Source: Xaviernesmea oryzae (lineage in GTDB: Bacteria; Pseudomonadota; Alphaproteobacteria; Rhizobiales; Rhizobiaceae). From it: a DNA stretch of 64,000 nt. The notes under the pieces are model-generated. The model worked only from the letters and a program-made list of their open reading frames with translations. It searched no databases and had not been told where the DNA came from. Shown piece by piece: positions 52,203 to 60,985 of the stretch; positions within the stretch are counted from its first letter, which is position 1; the number at the start of each line of letters is the position of its first letter. A program made the translations under genes and the position numbers. The DNA is taken from assembly GCF_900177415.1 (NCBI RefSeq), contig NZ_FXAF01000007.1, positions 1 through 64,000 of the forward strand, read 5' to 3'.

Positions 52203-52240
52203 CGATCGATAATCGCGGTGCCATATCTCTTTATCGATCG
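52203..52240. promoter_or_regulatory. Inverted repeat in the SDR/AraC divergent spacer
   Basis: CGATCGATAA and TTATCGATCG, perfect 10-base arms around 18 bases, end 10 bases before the AraC start. It is the obvious candidate control site for both genes. Confidence 0.55.
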
Positions 52241-52249
52241 GCCAAAAAA

Positions 52250-53176
52250 ATGGACCCATTTCTCGATCTCATCCAGCTGCTTCGCCCGCGCGCCACGCTG
52301 TGGGGCGGAATCGAGGGGCATGGCCGATGGGCAGTCTCGTTTCGCAATCGGGGTGACCTTCTGTTCTGCTGGCTGGAGCGCGGCGCGTGCCAGTTGATCC
52401 GACCGGACGGTGCACCGCTCCTGCTAGACCAGGGCGACTTCGCGCTCATCAGGGCCGACCACGATTTTGTCCTCGCGTCGGACTCCCAAGTCGTCCCTCA
52501 GGACAGCGAGAGGATGGTTTCTACGACCGGCAAAACGCTTCTGAGCGTCGGCGCGGGTTCGGAAGCGCCGGTGATATTGCGGGGCGGACGGTTCGTCTTC
52601 GACACGGCGAATGAGGATCTTCTTGCAGGGCTGATGCCTTCCTTCATCCATATCGCGAACGATGACACCACCTCCTCCTGGCGTGTTCGTAGTCTGCTGA
52701 GTTTGAACCTGTCGGAGTCGTCACAACCAGGGGCCGCCAGCGACTTTGTCATCACGCGGCTGATGGAGCTGACATTTGTCGAAATTCTACGCGGCGTCGT
52801 CCCGGAAACGGCCGGAAAGCACAAAGGTCTCCTGGCTGGCTTGAACGATCCCGTCATCGCCCGCGCGCTGGTAGCGATGCATGAGGACAGCGCAAAGAAC
52901 TGGACGCTGGCTGACCTGGCGCGTCTCTGTGGCGTTTCCCGATCCGGTCTTACAGGCCGATTCCGGAGCGTCGTCGGCATAGCGCCGATCGAGTATCTTC
53001 AGCAGTGGCGCATGGCCGTTGCGAAGGATGCCTTACGTCGCGGCCACAAAAGTATCGGCGAGATCGGGCTCGCCATCGGCTTCCAGTCGCCGAGCGCTTT
53101 CAGCACGGCCTTCACACGGTTCACCGGGATCTCACCCACGGCCTTCGCCGCGCTGGAGCGCCGAGTCCCTTCATGA
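52250..53176 (+). CDS. AraC-family regulator with cupin_6 domain
   Basis: A 308-residue activator: N-terminal cupin-type sensor (LLRPRATLWGGIEGHGRW near residue 10, then GACQLIRPDGAPLLLDQGDFALI near 45) and C-terminal double HTH (LADLARLCGVSRSGLTGRFRSVVG near 222 and SIGEIGLAIGFQSPSAFSTAFTRFTG near 275). It is adjacent to and divergent from the SDR gene, the usual layout of regulator and single target in this subgroup. Confidence 0.87.
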   Translation: MDPFLDLIQLLRPRATLWGGIEGHGRWAVSFRNRGDLLFCWLERGACQLIRPDGAPLLLDQGDFALIRADHDFVLASDSQVVPQDSERMVSTTGKTLLSVGAGSEAPVILRGGRFVFDTANEDLLAGLMPSFIHIANDDTTSSWRVRSLLSLNLSESSQPGAASDFVITRLMELTFVEILRGVVPETAGKHKGLLAGLNDPVIARALVAMHEDSAKNWTLADLARLCGVSRSGLTGRFRSVVGIAPIEYLQQWRMAVAKDALRRGHKSIGEIGLAIGFQSPSAFSTAFTRFTGISPTAFAALERRVPS

Positions 53177-53424
53177 ACGCGCCGCCGCAGGCGTTGATGC
53201 GGAAGATACGTCGCAGTTTATGACCGAGGACCGGGCACCGTGACACGATCCCGATTACATCGGCGCAACATCGCGTGCCGCACAAACCCCGGCCTGCGGC
53301 CTAACCATGGACGCCCGGTGGTGGTTGAGTCTTGTACGCTTTGGCAGTGCGTGGGCATCCCGCCAAGGAAGCGATAGACGTCTCGTCAAGAACGTCGTGG
53401 CGTTGGGCGAGGCCCTCACGTCAT

Positions 53425-53799
53425 TCAAGTTGACACGCGGGCGGCGTACTCGGCGCGAGCCGCCTCGATACGAGCGGCGTTCTCAAGCACCCACTCTGCA
53501 AGACCCCGGATCGGACGCAGGAAATCGCGGCCGAGATCGGTGAGCGCATATTCGACCTGGGGCGGATTGACGGGCGTGACGGTTCGGGAGACGAGCCCGT
53601 TCTCCTCCAGATCGCGCAGCGTGGAGGCAAGCACCTTCTGGCTGATCTCACCCACTTCGCGGCGAAGCGCATTGAAGCGACATGGTCCGCGCCCGAGCAC
53701 GCGGACGATCAATACCGTCCATTTGTCGGTGACCCGCCCCAACATGCGCCCGATGAACACGCATTGGGCGGTTTCTGCTTGGTAATCTGGTGCTTGCAA
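53425..53799 (-). CDS. HxlR-family regulator
   Basis: A 124-residue winged-helix regulator with the HxlR signature: Cys near residue 13, GRVTDKWTVLIVRVLGRGPCRFNALRREVG near 25 and SQKVLASTLRDLEENGLVSR near 58. The Cys may sense electrophiles or oxidants. A TTG start is chosen because AAGGAGG precedes it and no ATG fits. It is divergent from the dioxygenase-FMN reductase genes and probably regulates them. Confidence 0.85.
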   Translation of the reverse strand: MQAPDYQAETAQCVFIGRMLGRVTDKWTVLIVRVLGRGPCRFNALRREVGEISQKVLASTLRDLEENGLVSRTVTPVNPPQVEYALTDLGRDFLRPIRGLAEWVLENAARIEAARAEYAARVST

Positions 53800-53814
53800 A
53801 GTGCCTCCTTGTCC

Positions 53815-53826
53815 GTTCGCGCGAAC
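53815..53826. promoter_or_regulatory. Palindrome in the hxlR/dioxygenase spacer
   Basis: GTTCGCGCGAAC is a perfect 12-base palindrome in the 82-base divergent spacer, and so a candidate HxlR operator. Confidence 0.45.
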
Positions 53827-53881
53827 TATTCGATAGGTGGTTTCAGAAAGTTACCACGCGGCCGCGCCGAAGGACAGAACG

Positions 53882-54730
53882 ATGACGCTTACGAGAATGC
53901 CGACGTATTTCCTCTCACATGGCGGCGGACCGTGGCCCTGGCTGAAGGATCTTCGACCGGGCATGTACGATCAGCTCGAAGCCTCGATTCATGACGTTCG
54001 GCACGAGCTGGGCACAGCACCGCGCGCCGTGTTGATGATCTCCGGGCACTGGGAGGCAAGTCGGTTCCTGGTCTCATCCTCTGCCCGCCCGCCGATGGTC
54101 TATGACTATGGCGGCTTTCCCGAGCACACATATCGCATCCGCTACGACGCACCGGGCGACCCGGCGCTCGCGGATCGGGTTCGCGACCTCCTGGAGCGCG
54201 GCGGCTTGACAGCCGACCTCGATCCGCAACGCGGCTTCGACCATGGCACGTTCAGCCTGATGCACACGATGTACCCGGAAGCGACCATGCCGCTGGTGCA
54301 GCTCGCGCTCAGGTCGGATTTCGATCCTGCCGCGCACCTCCGGGCCGGCGAGCTGCTCGCGCCCCTGCGCGACGAGGGCGTCGTAATCGTCGGCAGCGGC
54401 TTCAGCTTCCACGACACAGCGGCAATGCGCAGCGGCACGGGCGGTCCCGCTTCGGCGACGTTCGACCGCTGGCTCGACGACACGCTGGTCGGTACCGCGC
54501 CCGATGAGCGGCGCAGACGCCTCATCGAATGGACCAGCGCGCCATCGGCCCGCGCAGCGCACCCGCGTGAAGATCACCTCCTGCCGCTGATGGTTGCCCT
54601 CGGCGCGGCCGGCAACGACGCGGGAACGCGCATCTACCATCAGACCGACTTCATGGGCGCGATCACCGCATCGAGCTTCCGGTTCGGCCTGCCCGTGACA
54701 AAGCCGAATTGGGAGATCGCGGTCGCCTGA
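53882..54730 (+). CDS. LigB/DODA-type class III extradiol dioxygenase
   Basis: A 282-residue non-haem metal enzyme of the DODA/YgiD group. Likely metal and acid-base residues are the His in FLSHGGGPW near 13, SGHWE near 52, FDHGTFSLMHTMYP near 118 and SGFSFHD near 175. It would cleave a catechol-type ring or a related dihydroxy compound. It is followed 49 bases later by an FMN reductase, and the pair faces an HxlR regulator. MPTYF five codons downstream is an alternative start. Confidence 0.85.
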   Translation: MTLTRMPTYFLSHGGGPWPWLKDLRPGMYDQLEASIHDVRHELGTAPRAVLMISGHWEASRFLVSSSARPPMVYDYGGFPEHTYRIRYDAPGDPALADRVRDLLERGGLTADLDPQRGFDHGTFSLMHTMYPEATMPLVQLALRSDFDPAAHLRAGELLAPLRDEGVVIVGSGFSFHDTAAMRSGTGGPASATFDRWLDDTLVGTAPDERRRRLIEWTSAPSARAAHPREDHLLPLMVALGAAGNDAGTRIYHQTDFMGAITASSFRFGLPVTKPNWEIAVA

Positions 54731-54779
54731 TCGCGGTCCCCCGCACTCAACCCTTCTCAACCGTGAAAGTGAATCCGAT

Positions 54780-55373
54780 ATGACCGCCAAGCCCCGCATC
54801 GCCCTTGTCATTGGCTCCGCCCGGCCGACCCGCTTTGCCGACAAGCCTGCGCAATGGATGTTGAAACAGGCGCAAGCCCGCACCGACATGGAAGTCGAGT
54901 TGGTCGACCTGCGCGATCACCCATTGCCTTTCTTCGCCGAGGTCGCCTCCAACCTCCACGCGCCCAGCAAGGATCCCGATGTGCTCCGCTGGCAGGAGCG
55001 GATCGCCGGCTTCGACGGCTTCATCTTCGTGGTGGCCGAGTACAACCATTCGATCACCGGCACGCTCAAGAACGCGCTCGATCAAGCGTACAAGGAGTGG
55101 AACCGCAAGCCGTTCACCGCCATCGCCTATGGCGGCGCGGGGGGCGCGCGTGCGCTCGAGCACCTGCGCGGAATCGCCGTCGAACTCCATATGGTCTCGA
55201 CCCGTTCGGCCGTCCATATCGGTGGCAGCGACTTCATGAAGGTGTTTCCGATGGGCGGCAACGGGCCGATCGAGGAGATCGAGCAGGTCCTGTTGCCCGC
55301 CGCCAAGAACGCGCTCGACGAACTGAGCTGGTGGGCCAAAGCAACGATCGCGGCACGTTCGGCCACCGCGTGA
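54780..55373 (+). CDS. NADPH-dependent FMN reductase-like flavoprotein
   Basis: A 197-residue flavodoxin-fold reductase. FMN phosphate loop GSARPTRFADKPAQW near residue 12, the AEYNHSITGTLKNALDQAY block near 85 and YGGAGGARALEHLR near 118 are typical of the NADPH:FMN/quinone reductase family. It probably detoxifies quinones or supplies reduced flavin alongside the dioxygenase. Confidence 0.87.
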   Translation: MTAKPRIALVIGSARPTRFADKPAQWMLKQAQARTDMEVELVDLRDHPLPFFAEVASNLHAPSKDPDVLRWQERIAGFDGFIFVVAEYNHSITGTLKNALDQAYKEWNRKPFTAIAYGGAGGARALEHLRGIAVELHMVSTRSAVHIGGSDFMKVFPMGGNGPIEEIEQVLLPAAKNALDELSWWAKATIAARSATA

Positions 55374-55559
55374 TCGGTTGCGTTGCATTCGACATCGGGC
55401 GACTGGTCTCATGCAGGATCAGAACGAGGTGAGAACGATGACGCCCTTTGCGAGGCCGGCGACCCACCGAAGGCGACGGCGCGGGAGAAAGCGTGCTGTC
55501 GCTTTGGTCGCGGTCGCTGCCGCCTTGACCATGCCAATGACCAGATGGGACCCTGCGCG

Positions 55560-55852
55560 CGACCGCTCCTATCAGGCTTCCCTAGAAATCATCTCCGAGC
55601 GCGAGGACTGTTTCTCGCTCCACGACCAGAACGAGACGCGCGTGAGCCGAAGTGTTCATCGCCAAAGGCGTCACGCATGGCTTTTCTGGATTGGGAGGCG
55701 TGGCACGCATGACGTTGGTATCGACACCTGCACGCCATGACCGCTTTTTCCAGACCATGGACGCCCTGCCGGTGCCGCATGACCTCAACGACGTCCAGGC
55801 CGTCTGCGAAACGTTCGGCCAAGCCATCGTCGGCCTGGTCGTGACTTCGTAA
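55560..55852 (+). pseudogene. Cupin-family protein remnant
   Basis: The frame VFIAKGVTHGFSGLGGVARMTLVSTPARHDRFFQTM followed by PVPHDLNDVQAVCETFGQAIVG matches the C-terminal half of small cupin proteins. An in-frame stop lies just before it, and the preceding part (ISEREDCFSLHDQNE, another frame) looks like the cupin core shifted out of register. I therefore read the stretch after the FMN reductase as a decayed gene; the 200 bases before it show nothing further. Confidence 0.5.
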
Positions 55853-55914
55853 AGCCCACTGCCACAGGAATGGAAGGGTGACGATCGGCGTCTCCTTTAG
55901 ACCCTGCGAAGCCG

Positions 55915-56823
55915 TCAGGCTCTTCCAGAACACGAGCGGTCTGTCGCTATGCCGCAGATCGCGTCGATGATCAGTCCCTCGAATTCGCGCGGCAGATCGT
56001 GTTCCATACCATCGATCGGCAGGTAAACCGCATTCGCTATCGAGAGCGCCGTATCCTGACCGCAGGCGGGCGGTATCAATGGATCATCTGTTCCATGGAT
56101 GACGAGCGTCGGTACCGCGATCTTTGCAAGTCGCGCTCGCCGGTCTCCAGCCACCGCCATGGCAGCGATCTGCCGCGCGGTGCCTCCCGGATCGTAGCTA
56201 CGCCTTACTTCGTTAAGGAGAATGGCGCGATGAGCCTCTTCATCGAAGGGATAACCCGTCCCGGCGATCCTCCGCGCGAACGCGAGGCGCACCGCTAGAA
56301 AGCCTTCGGGGTCGCCAACGGGATCGGGAGCCGGACGCATCATCATCGCCATGACATCGGGTTCTGCCTGCGGCAGGGCCAGATTGCCGGTGCTCGACAT
56401 GATCGACGTCAGCGAAAGGACACGATCGGCATGATTACTCGCGAGAACCTGCGCGACCATGCCCCCCATCGAGCGCCCTACGACATGCGCCTTGGCAATC
56501 CCGAGCGCATCAAGGAGGCCGATCGCATCCGCCGCCATGTCGTAAAGCGTATACGGCACGTCAGGTCTGCGCCCGGCCATCAGGGCAGCTGCGAGCGCGC
56601 CGAAATCCGGGGCGGGCGAAGTGCGGAAATGCGTCGAGCAGCCTGCATCCCGGTTGTCGAAGCGGATCACGCGAGAGCCTCTGGCGGCCAGCCCCTTACA
56701 GAAGGGATCGGACCAGCGAATCATCTGCGTTCCGAGCCCCGAAATCAGCAGGATCGGTTCCGCATCGGCATGGCCGAAACTATCCCAGGCGAGTTCGATG
56801 CCATTGGCTTTCACAATGTTCAT
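55915..56823 (-). CDS. Alpha/beta hydrolase
   Basis: A 302-residue alpha/beta-fold hydrolase. Oxyanion region LISGLGTQ near residue 27, nucleophile elbow GRSMGG near 116, acid Asp in HGTDDPLIP near 247 and catalytic His in DGMEHDLP near 277. It resembles esterases and aclacinomycin-methylesterase-like enzymes. It overlaps the DUF1330-like gene by 4 bases and is last in a three-gene operon. Confidence 0.87.
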   Translation of the reverse strand: MNIVKANGIELAWDSFGHADAEPILLISGLGTQMIRWSDPFCKGLAARGSRVIRFDNRDAGCSTHFRTSPAPDFGALAAALMAGRRPDVPYTLYDMAADAIGLLDALGIAKAHVVGRSMGGMVAQVLASNHADRVLSLTSIMSSTGNLALPQAEPDVMAMMMRPAPDPVGDPEGFLAVRLAFARRIAGTGYPFDEEAHRAILLNEVRRSYDPGGTARQIAAMAVAGDRRARLAKIAVPTLVIHGTDDPLIPPACGQDTALSIANAVYLPIDGMEHDLPREFEGLIIDAICGIATDRSCSGRA

Positions 56824-57281
56824 GACCTCGCTCCTGCGGCTGCGGTGGGTAACGGCATCTCGGACAGCGGCAGAAGTCGTGAATCCGTCACCGCTGCCGT
56901 ACGATGACCGAGCCCCGCCAGATACTCCGCATGGCTGGCGAAGGAGAGGAAGGACGCGGCGCTTGCCTGCCTGATCAGCATCGCCATATCCCAGCGTTCG
57001 TCGTTGGGGCCGATCAGGAAGGGGCCGCCATAGCCAAGAAACAGGATATCGCCGCCGGTTTCTCGTAAAAAGGGCAGTGTATGCTCAATATAACGACTGA
57101 AAGCCTCAGCGCCGCTGATCGGCCTAGCAGGTGCCAGATCGGGAGCGCCCGAATAATCGGCGATATCCCTGAAGCGCAGCAGGTTGAGCATCACGACGGG
57201 GCCGGCAAGATCGCGCTGTACGAACGTGCGGCCGGCTTCCTGTGTCGGTTCCAGGTAGGAAATGGTTTCAGTTCTGGTCAT
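56820..57281 (-). CDS. DUF1330-like alpha-beta barrel protein
   Basis: A 153-residue protein with VVMLNLLRFRDIADYSG near residue 28, EAFSRYIEHTLPFL near 58 and ILFLGYGG near 78, as in the DUF1330 dimeric alpha-beta barrel family. Function unknown. Middle gene of the DUF2239 operon. Confidence 0.72.
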   Translation of the reverse strand: MTRTETISYLEPTQEAGRTFVQRDLAGPVVMLNLLRFRDIADYSGAPDLAPARPISGAEAFSRYIEHTLPFLRETGGDILFLGYGGPFLIGPNDERWDMAMLIRQASAASFLSFASHAEYLAGLGHRTAAVTDSRLLPLSEMPLPTAAAGARS

Positions 57282-57302
57282 TAGCGTTCCGTTGAATGGC
57301 GG

Positions 57303-57944
57303 TTAAGCGCCTTGGTTGTCGCCCGCACCGAATGCGAGACGCAGCGCATAGGTGCGGATGTCTTCAGGCCACGCAGCGATTCGGTTTTCGAATGAGGACC
57401 GGTCGTCGGCGAAGAGGGTCCGGGTCGCTTCTTCGTAGCCGGGCAGATCGCCCGCGATCGCCTGCATGAACTGGTACGCGGCCTCCTGCGCCGCCCGACG
57501 TTGCTGGTGGGAATTCGCCACTTTGCGCGCATCGTCAACAAGACGCCTCAGTGCCGCCGACGCGCCGCCGGGTTGGTCTGCCAGCCACTCCCACTGCCGT
57601 GGCAGCAAGGTCACTTCGCGGGCGACGACGCCCAGCTTCGGGCGGCCGCGGGGCTTTTGGTTCTGGCCCTCGTCCGTTCCCGTCGTATCGGACGGCACCT
57701 CCGACCTGGATCGATAGCGCCCCGCATATATCGCTGGAGGTTGGGCTATGCGCGCGAGGATTTCGGCATCACTACCGCGCAGATCGAGATCGACAATGCG
57801 ACCCGTTGCATCGTCGAACACCAGAACCGTCTCGTTCACTCCGGTCGATCGCCGAACGGCCAGAGCCACTTTCGCGAGCGGACCAGCGAGCAGCAATCTT
57901 TGTCCGGCAAACGCCGTGCAGGACTTGGCAGAGGGATCGGACAT
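57303..57944 (-). CDS. DUF2239 family protein
   Basis: A 213-residue soluble protein recognised as DUF2239 from VFDDATGRIVDLDLRG near residue 42, RGRPKLGVVAREVTLLPRQWEWL near 98 and the helical C-terminus. The family has an HTH-like look in the central GRPKLGVV-VTLLPRQWEWLA segment and occurs beside small-molecule enzymes; its role is not established. It is first in a three-gene operon with a clear promoter. Confidence 0.8.
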   Translation of the reverse strand: MSDPSAKSCTAFAGQRLLLAGPLAKVALAVRRSTGVNETVLVFDDATGRIVDLDLRGSDAEILARIAQPPAIYAGRYRSRSEVPSDTTGTDEGQNQKPRGRPKLGVVAREVTLLPRQWEWLADQPGGASAALRRLVDDARKVANSHQQRRAAQEAAYQFMQAIAGDLPGYEEATRTLFADDRSSFENRIAAWPEDIRTYALRLAFGAGDNQGA

Positions 57945-57971
57945 GTCGCGCTCGCTCGATGGGATGCGCGA

Positions 57972-58017
57972 CTAATATCCGGGTAAAATACCTCAGTCAA
58001 TTCCATCCGGGTAAAAT
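57972..58017 (-). promoter_or_regulatory. DUF2239 operon promoter with two 13-bp direct repeats
   Basis: On the minus strand TTGACT and TATTAG are separated by 17 bases, about 30 bases before the start codon. The 13-mer ATTTTACCCGGAT occurs twice in the same orientation, starts 28 bases apart: one copy lies in the spacer touching the -10, the other just upstream of the -35. This suits a repressor binding two sites on one face of the helix. Confidence 0.75.
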
Positions 58018-58192
58018 GTTGTACTGTTTCCTCGATCCGCATATGGCAGACGGCAGGCGCCCGCTCGGGGACGCCAAACAAGCGAGAGCTTGGCTAACCC
58101 CTGGGCAAGAAGATGCGAAAGTATGCGCCAAGGGTCGCCAAGCTAGCAGCTTTCCGTTTCTGGCGACCCGGACAGGAGAGAAGGCCGGCGCA

Positions 58193-58781
58193 TGGTTGCG
58201 ACACCGATGGCGAAAATCTTCGCCGCGGAGGTCGGTCTTTCATTTGACCGCCTGGCGGTCGCGGCGGAGGCCTGCGGCCGGCCCGGCGCGGCGTTGCCCG
58301 GGAGGATGCATGGCCTCAGCATCGGGTCCTCCCGGTGCTAGAGGATATCGATACGCTGATCATGAGCCCGACGCTGTTCGCAGAACGCCCCATCCTGAAG
58401 CCGGCCGACATCGAGGGACACACGCTGGTTGCGGCCGAGACGCGCGGTGGCGACTGGACGGAATGGCTCAAAGCGGCAGGGCCCCAACACCTGGCTGGGC
58501 TTCCCCGCCAGATCTTCGATCACTTCCACGTAGCGCGCCAGGCGGTGGAAGACGGGCTCGGCATTGGCATCGGGCCGCTTCCGATGCTGGAGATCGATGT
58601 TGCCAATGGCAGACTGATGACGCCGTTGCCGGACATTCGGGTTCCGCGAACTGGTTACGTCGCGGTGACGCCGCGGCATGCCGACGCCGGAAATCTGGTC
58701 GCCGGCTTCGTTGACTGGCTTGTCGCCGAGGGAAGCGATCCGGCCGGAACGATAACCGCACCAGCGAAAGCACATGCGTGA
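58193..58781 (+). pseudogene. LysR-family regulator with internal deletion
   Basis: The last 148 codons form the C-terminal half of a LysR effector domain (PADIEGHTLVAAETRGGDW, then FDHFHVARQAVEDGLGIGIGPLPML). Just upstream another frame reads FAAEVGLSFDRLAVAAEACGRPGAALPGR, which resembles the N-terminal LysR HTH. About half the normal protein, including the first effector subdomain, is absent, so this is probably a remnant. The N-terminal assignment is weaker than the C-terminal one. Confidence 0.55.
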
Positions 58782-58868
58782 TCAGGTCGCGCGGGCACTG
58801 GAAGCTGAACGACGACCGGCATGAGGGCACGCCCCCACAAGCGAATGGACGCCACCCGCCTATATTGA

Positions 58869-59072
58869 CTAGCGGTAGAACGCAGACGGCGGCCTATCGA
58901 AATGTCGCTTGAACATCGCAGTGAACACGCTCTGGCTGGCATAGCCGCAGTCGAAGGCGACATCGATGATCCGCTCGCCGTTCGCCAACGTGCGCGGCGC
59001 GAAGAGAAGCCGCGCTTGTTCGCGCCACCTCGCAAAGGTCATTCCGGTCTCTTTGACGAACAGGCGATGCAC
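58869..59072 (-). pseudogene. AraC-family C-terminal fragment
   Basis: A 67-residue frame reading HRLFVKETGMTFARWREQARLL and RIIDVAFDCGYASQSVFTAMFKRHF: the end of the first and all of the second HTH of an AraC regulator. The upstream frame does not continue the domain, so the sensor domain and half of the DNA-binding domain are lost. Confidence 0.65.
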
Positions 59073-59387
59073 CGTCTTGAGTTGGCGGAGATCCGTGATC
59101 GAACGATGTTGCCGCTCAGGTAGTTCGAAGCTTCGCTTGGCTGTCCCGAAGACCGAATGGAGACCCCGCCTATGTGCCGCCTACGGTATCCACCCGCCCG
59201 ACAGCAATGGAGACCCGCTTCCGCTCAGAGCGATTTCAATGCATCAACCTCCGTGAGGCTGCGTGGGCCAGCGGATCGAAGTGGTCCCAGCAGTGATCCA
59301 GAGCGCAGAGGGCCCGGCAACACCTGCGCCCGGATGTTAGTCTAAGCTGGACAAGAGCTCCGCTCGGTGATGCTGAAGGAGAGGTTG

Positions 59388-59561
59388 ATGACGCACAGCA
59401 AATTTCTAACCCCAGATGAAGTGGCAGAACGCTACCGAGGTGGCCTTTCAGTCGGGACACTCGGCAACTGGCGAGCGATGCGAATCGGCCCTTCGTTTGT
59501 GAAAGTCGGGAAAGCCGTGCTTTATCCCGTCGAGGAGCTCGACGCGTGGGACGAGAAGTAA
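59388..59561 (+). CDS. Small excisionase/AlpA-like HTH protein
   Basis: A 57-residue MerR-like helix-turn-helix domain (FLTPDEVAERYRGGLSVGTLGNWRAMRIGPSFVKVGKAVLYPVEELDAW), the form of phage excisionases and AlpA-like activators. GGAGAGG lies upstream of the ATG. No integrase is adjacent; it stands among decayed regulator genes, so it may be a leftover of a mobile element. Confidence 0.7.
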   Translation: MTHSKFLTPDEVAERYRGGLSVGTLGNWRAMRIGPSFVKVGKAVLYPVEELDAWDEK

Positions 59562-59867
59562 AGTGCAGTGCCATGCGTCAAAGCGGATCACCGAGCAGCA
59601 CGGTGACCACGCATGATGATCACGGCTGGGCATCGGAAGCAAATCCCAATTACCGGCACCTCCTGAAAGGAGTCGTCCATTTTCAGGCGATGCATCAAAG
59701 CGTTACGAGAATCGCGAGCCTGGTGCACAATCATCCGACGAGGGGCGCCATCGTATTTCAATACAAAAGTTTTCAACCCAAACGACTCAAGCCTGAAACT
59801 CGTCATTTACACGCCCGTCCAATAGGCCTCTTTGGATCCGACCCGACGTTATCGCTAATTGGCTTTG
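59562..59867. other. Gap before the module 3 regulator
   Basis: About 306 bases with lower GC content and no gene I can support. The one longer open frame has no recognisable motif or ribosome binding site. Confidence 0.5.
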
Positions 59868-60572
59868 CTATCCCAAATTGGGCAAATCCACGATTTGCAT
59901 AGACCGCTGTATATGCGAGCGCATCAATGATTCCGCCAATTCTTCATCGCGGCTTTGCATCGCTTTCGCAATCTGCCAGTGCTCGGTGCGGGCCCGCCCA
60001 CTACGGCCAGGGGTCGCCTTTTTCGTCCAGCGATACAAACGGACTAACTCGTATACCTCGGATGTCAGTATATCTTCGATTTTTTTGTTCCCACACTTTT
60101 TGACGATCTGGATATGGAAGCTGAAGTTGAAGTCATTTGTGAATGTTGTTGCTAGCCTGCCCTGATCACCTCTTTTTTCGCAACTCTCTACTAATTCAGC
60201 TAATTCCGAATCGGTCATCTGGGTTGTTGCAAGACGACATGCCATGCCCTCCAGACATTCGCGCAGTTGGAACAGTTCCTGGACTTGTTCTACGCCTAAC
60301 TCTACAATCCGTGCCTTTTGATAAGCTTCCCGCATAATAAGTTTTCGGCCTTCGAGGTTCCGAACGGCCTCCCTGATCGGCCCACGGCTCATATCAAATC
60401 GCTTTGCCAAATCAACTTCATTGACGATACCGCCGGGGGCCAACTCCCCGGACCGGATCAAGTCGATAATACGCCCAATAGCGGCTTGAGCGAGTGTGCT
60501 ATCCGCGGCAACATCTCCGCGCCGTGAGGATGAACTGTCTTGAACTGTCGTTGGGGCGATTGAAATATTCAT
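59868..60572 (-). CDS. GntR/FCD-family regulator (module 3)
   Basis: A 234-residue regulator with a winged helix at about 30-95 (GGIVNEVDLAKRFDMSRGPIREAVRNLEGRKLI) and an FCD domain (FQLRECLEGMACRLA near 118; FNFSFHIQIVKKCGN near 165). It is divergent from the AtuA-DUF4387-ABC module and is its likely regulator. Its gene is visibly less GC-rich in places than its neighbours. Confidence 0.87.
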   Translation of the reverse strand: MNISIAPTTVQDSSSSRRGDVAADSTLAQAAIGRIIDLIRSGELAPGGIVNEVDLAKRFDMSRGPIREAVRNLEGRKLIMREAYQKARIVELGVEQVQELFQLRECLEGMACRLATTQMTDSELAELVESCEKRGDQGRLATTFTNDFNFSFHIQIVKKCGNKKIEDILTSEVYELVRLYRWTKKATPGRSGRARTEHWQIAKAMQSRDEELAESLMRSHIQRSMQIVDLPNLG

Positions 60573-60789
60573 ATCCTCATTTGCCTAGAAACCAAGCGCG
60601 ATAAGTGGCCTTTGGTTTGACGTTCCAATCCTGTTAAGCGACCCGGGCTTTGGAAAGTTGGCGGTCGCTTCAACTTTCGCAAACCGAATCTAGCACACCT
60701 AGGCTTCTTTATTAAGCCACTCAGCATCTGGGAATGAGGAGCATCAACTGCCGCAACACTGGTCATACAACAGGCAAAAACATCGCATG

Positions 60790-60803
60790 AAGTGTTGACA
60801 CTT
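60790..60803. promoter_or_regulatory. Candidate operator for module 3
   Basis: AAGTGT-TG-ACACTT is a perfect inverted repeat in the 413-base divergent spacer. Its half GTGTTGACACTT returns as GTGTTGACATTT at 60938-60949, 37 bases before the AtuA start. Both also contain TTGACA, a -35-like sequence. The rest of the spacer shows no gene. Confidence 0.5.
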
Positions 60804-60985
60804 TTAAGACGTCGTGATTTGTAGTGCTGGTCGCAGGGGAGAAAGCGGCGGGCGACGCCTACAAATCAAGCCATTTGAGCTTCCATTCGGTCGCTCTGAC
60901 CTCTGATTACGCTGAGCCGAGATATCTCTCCTGAGACGTGTTGACATTTGATGGCGCCGCTGGCCTGCGCTTTTTGGAGATGTGT

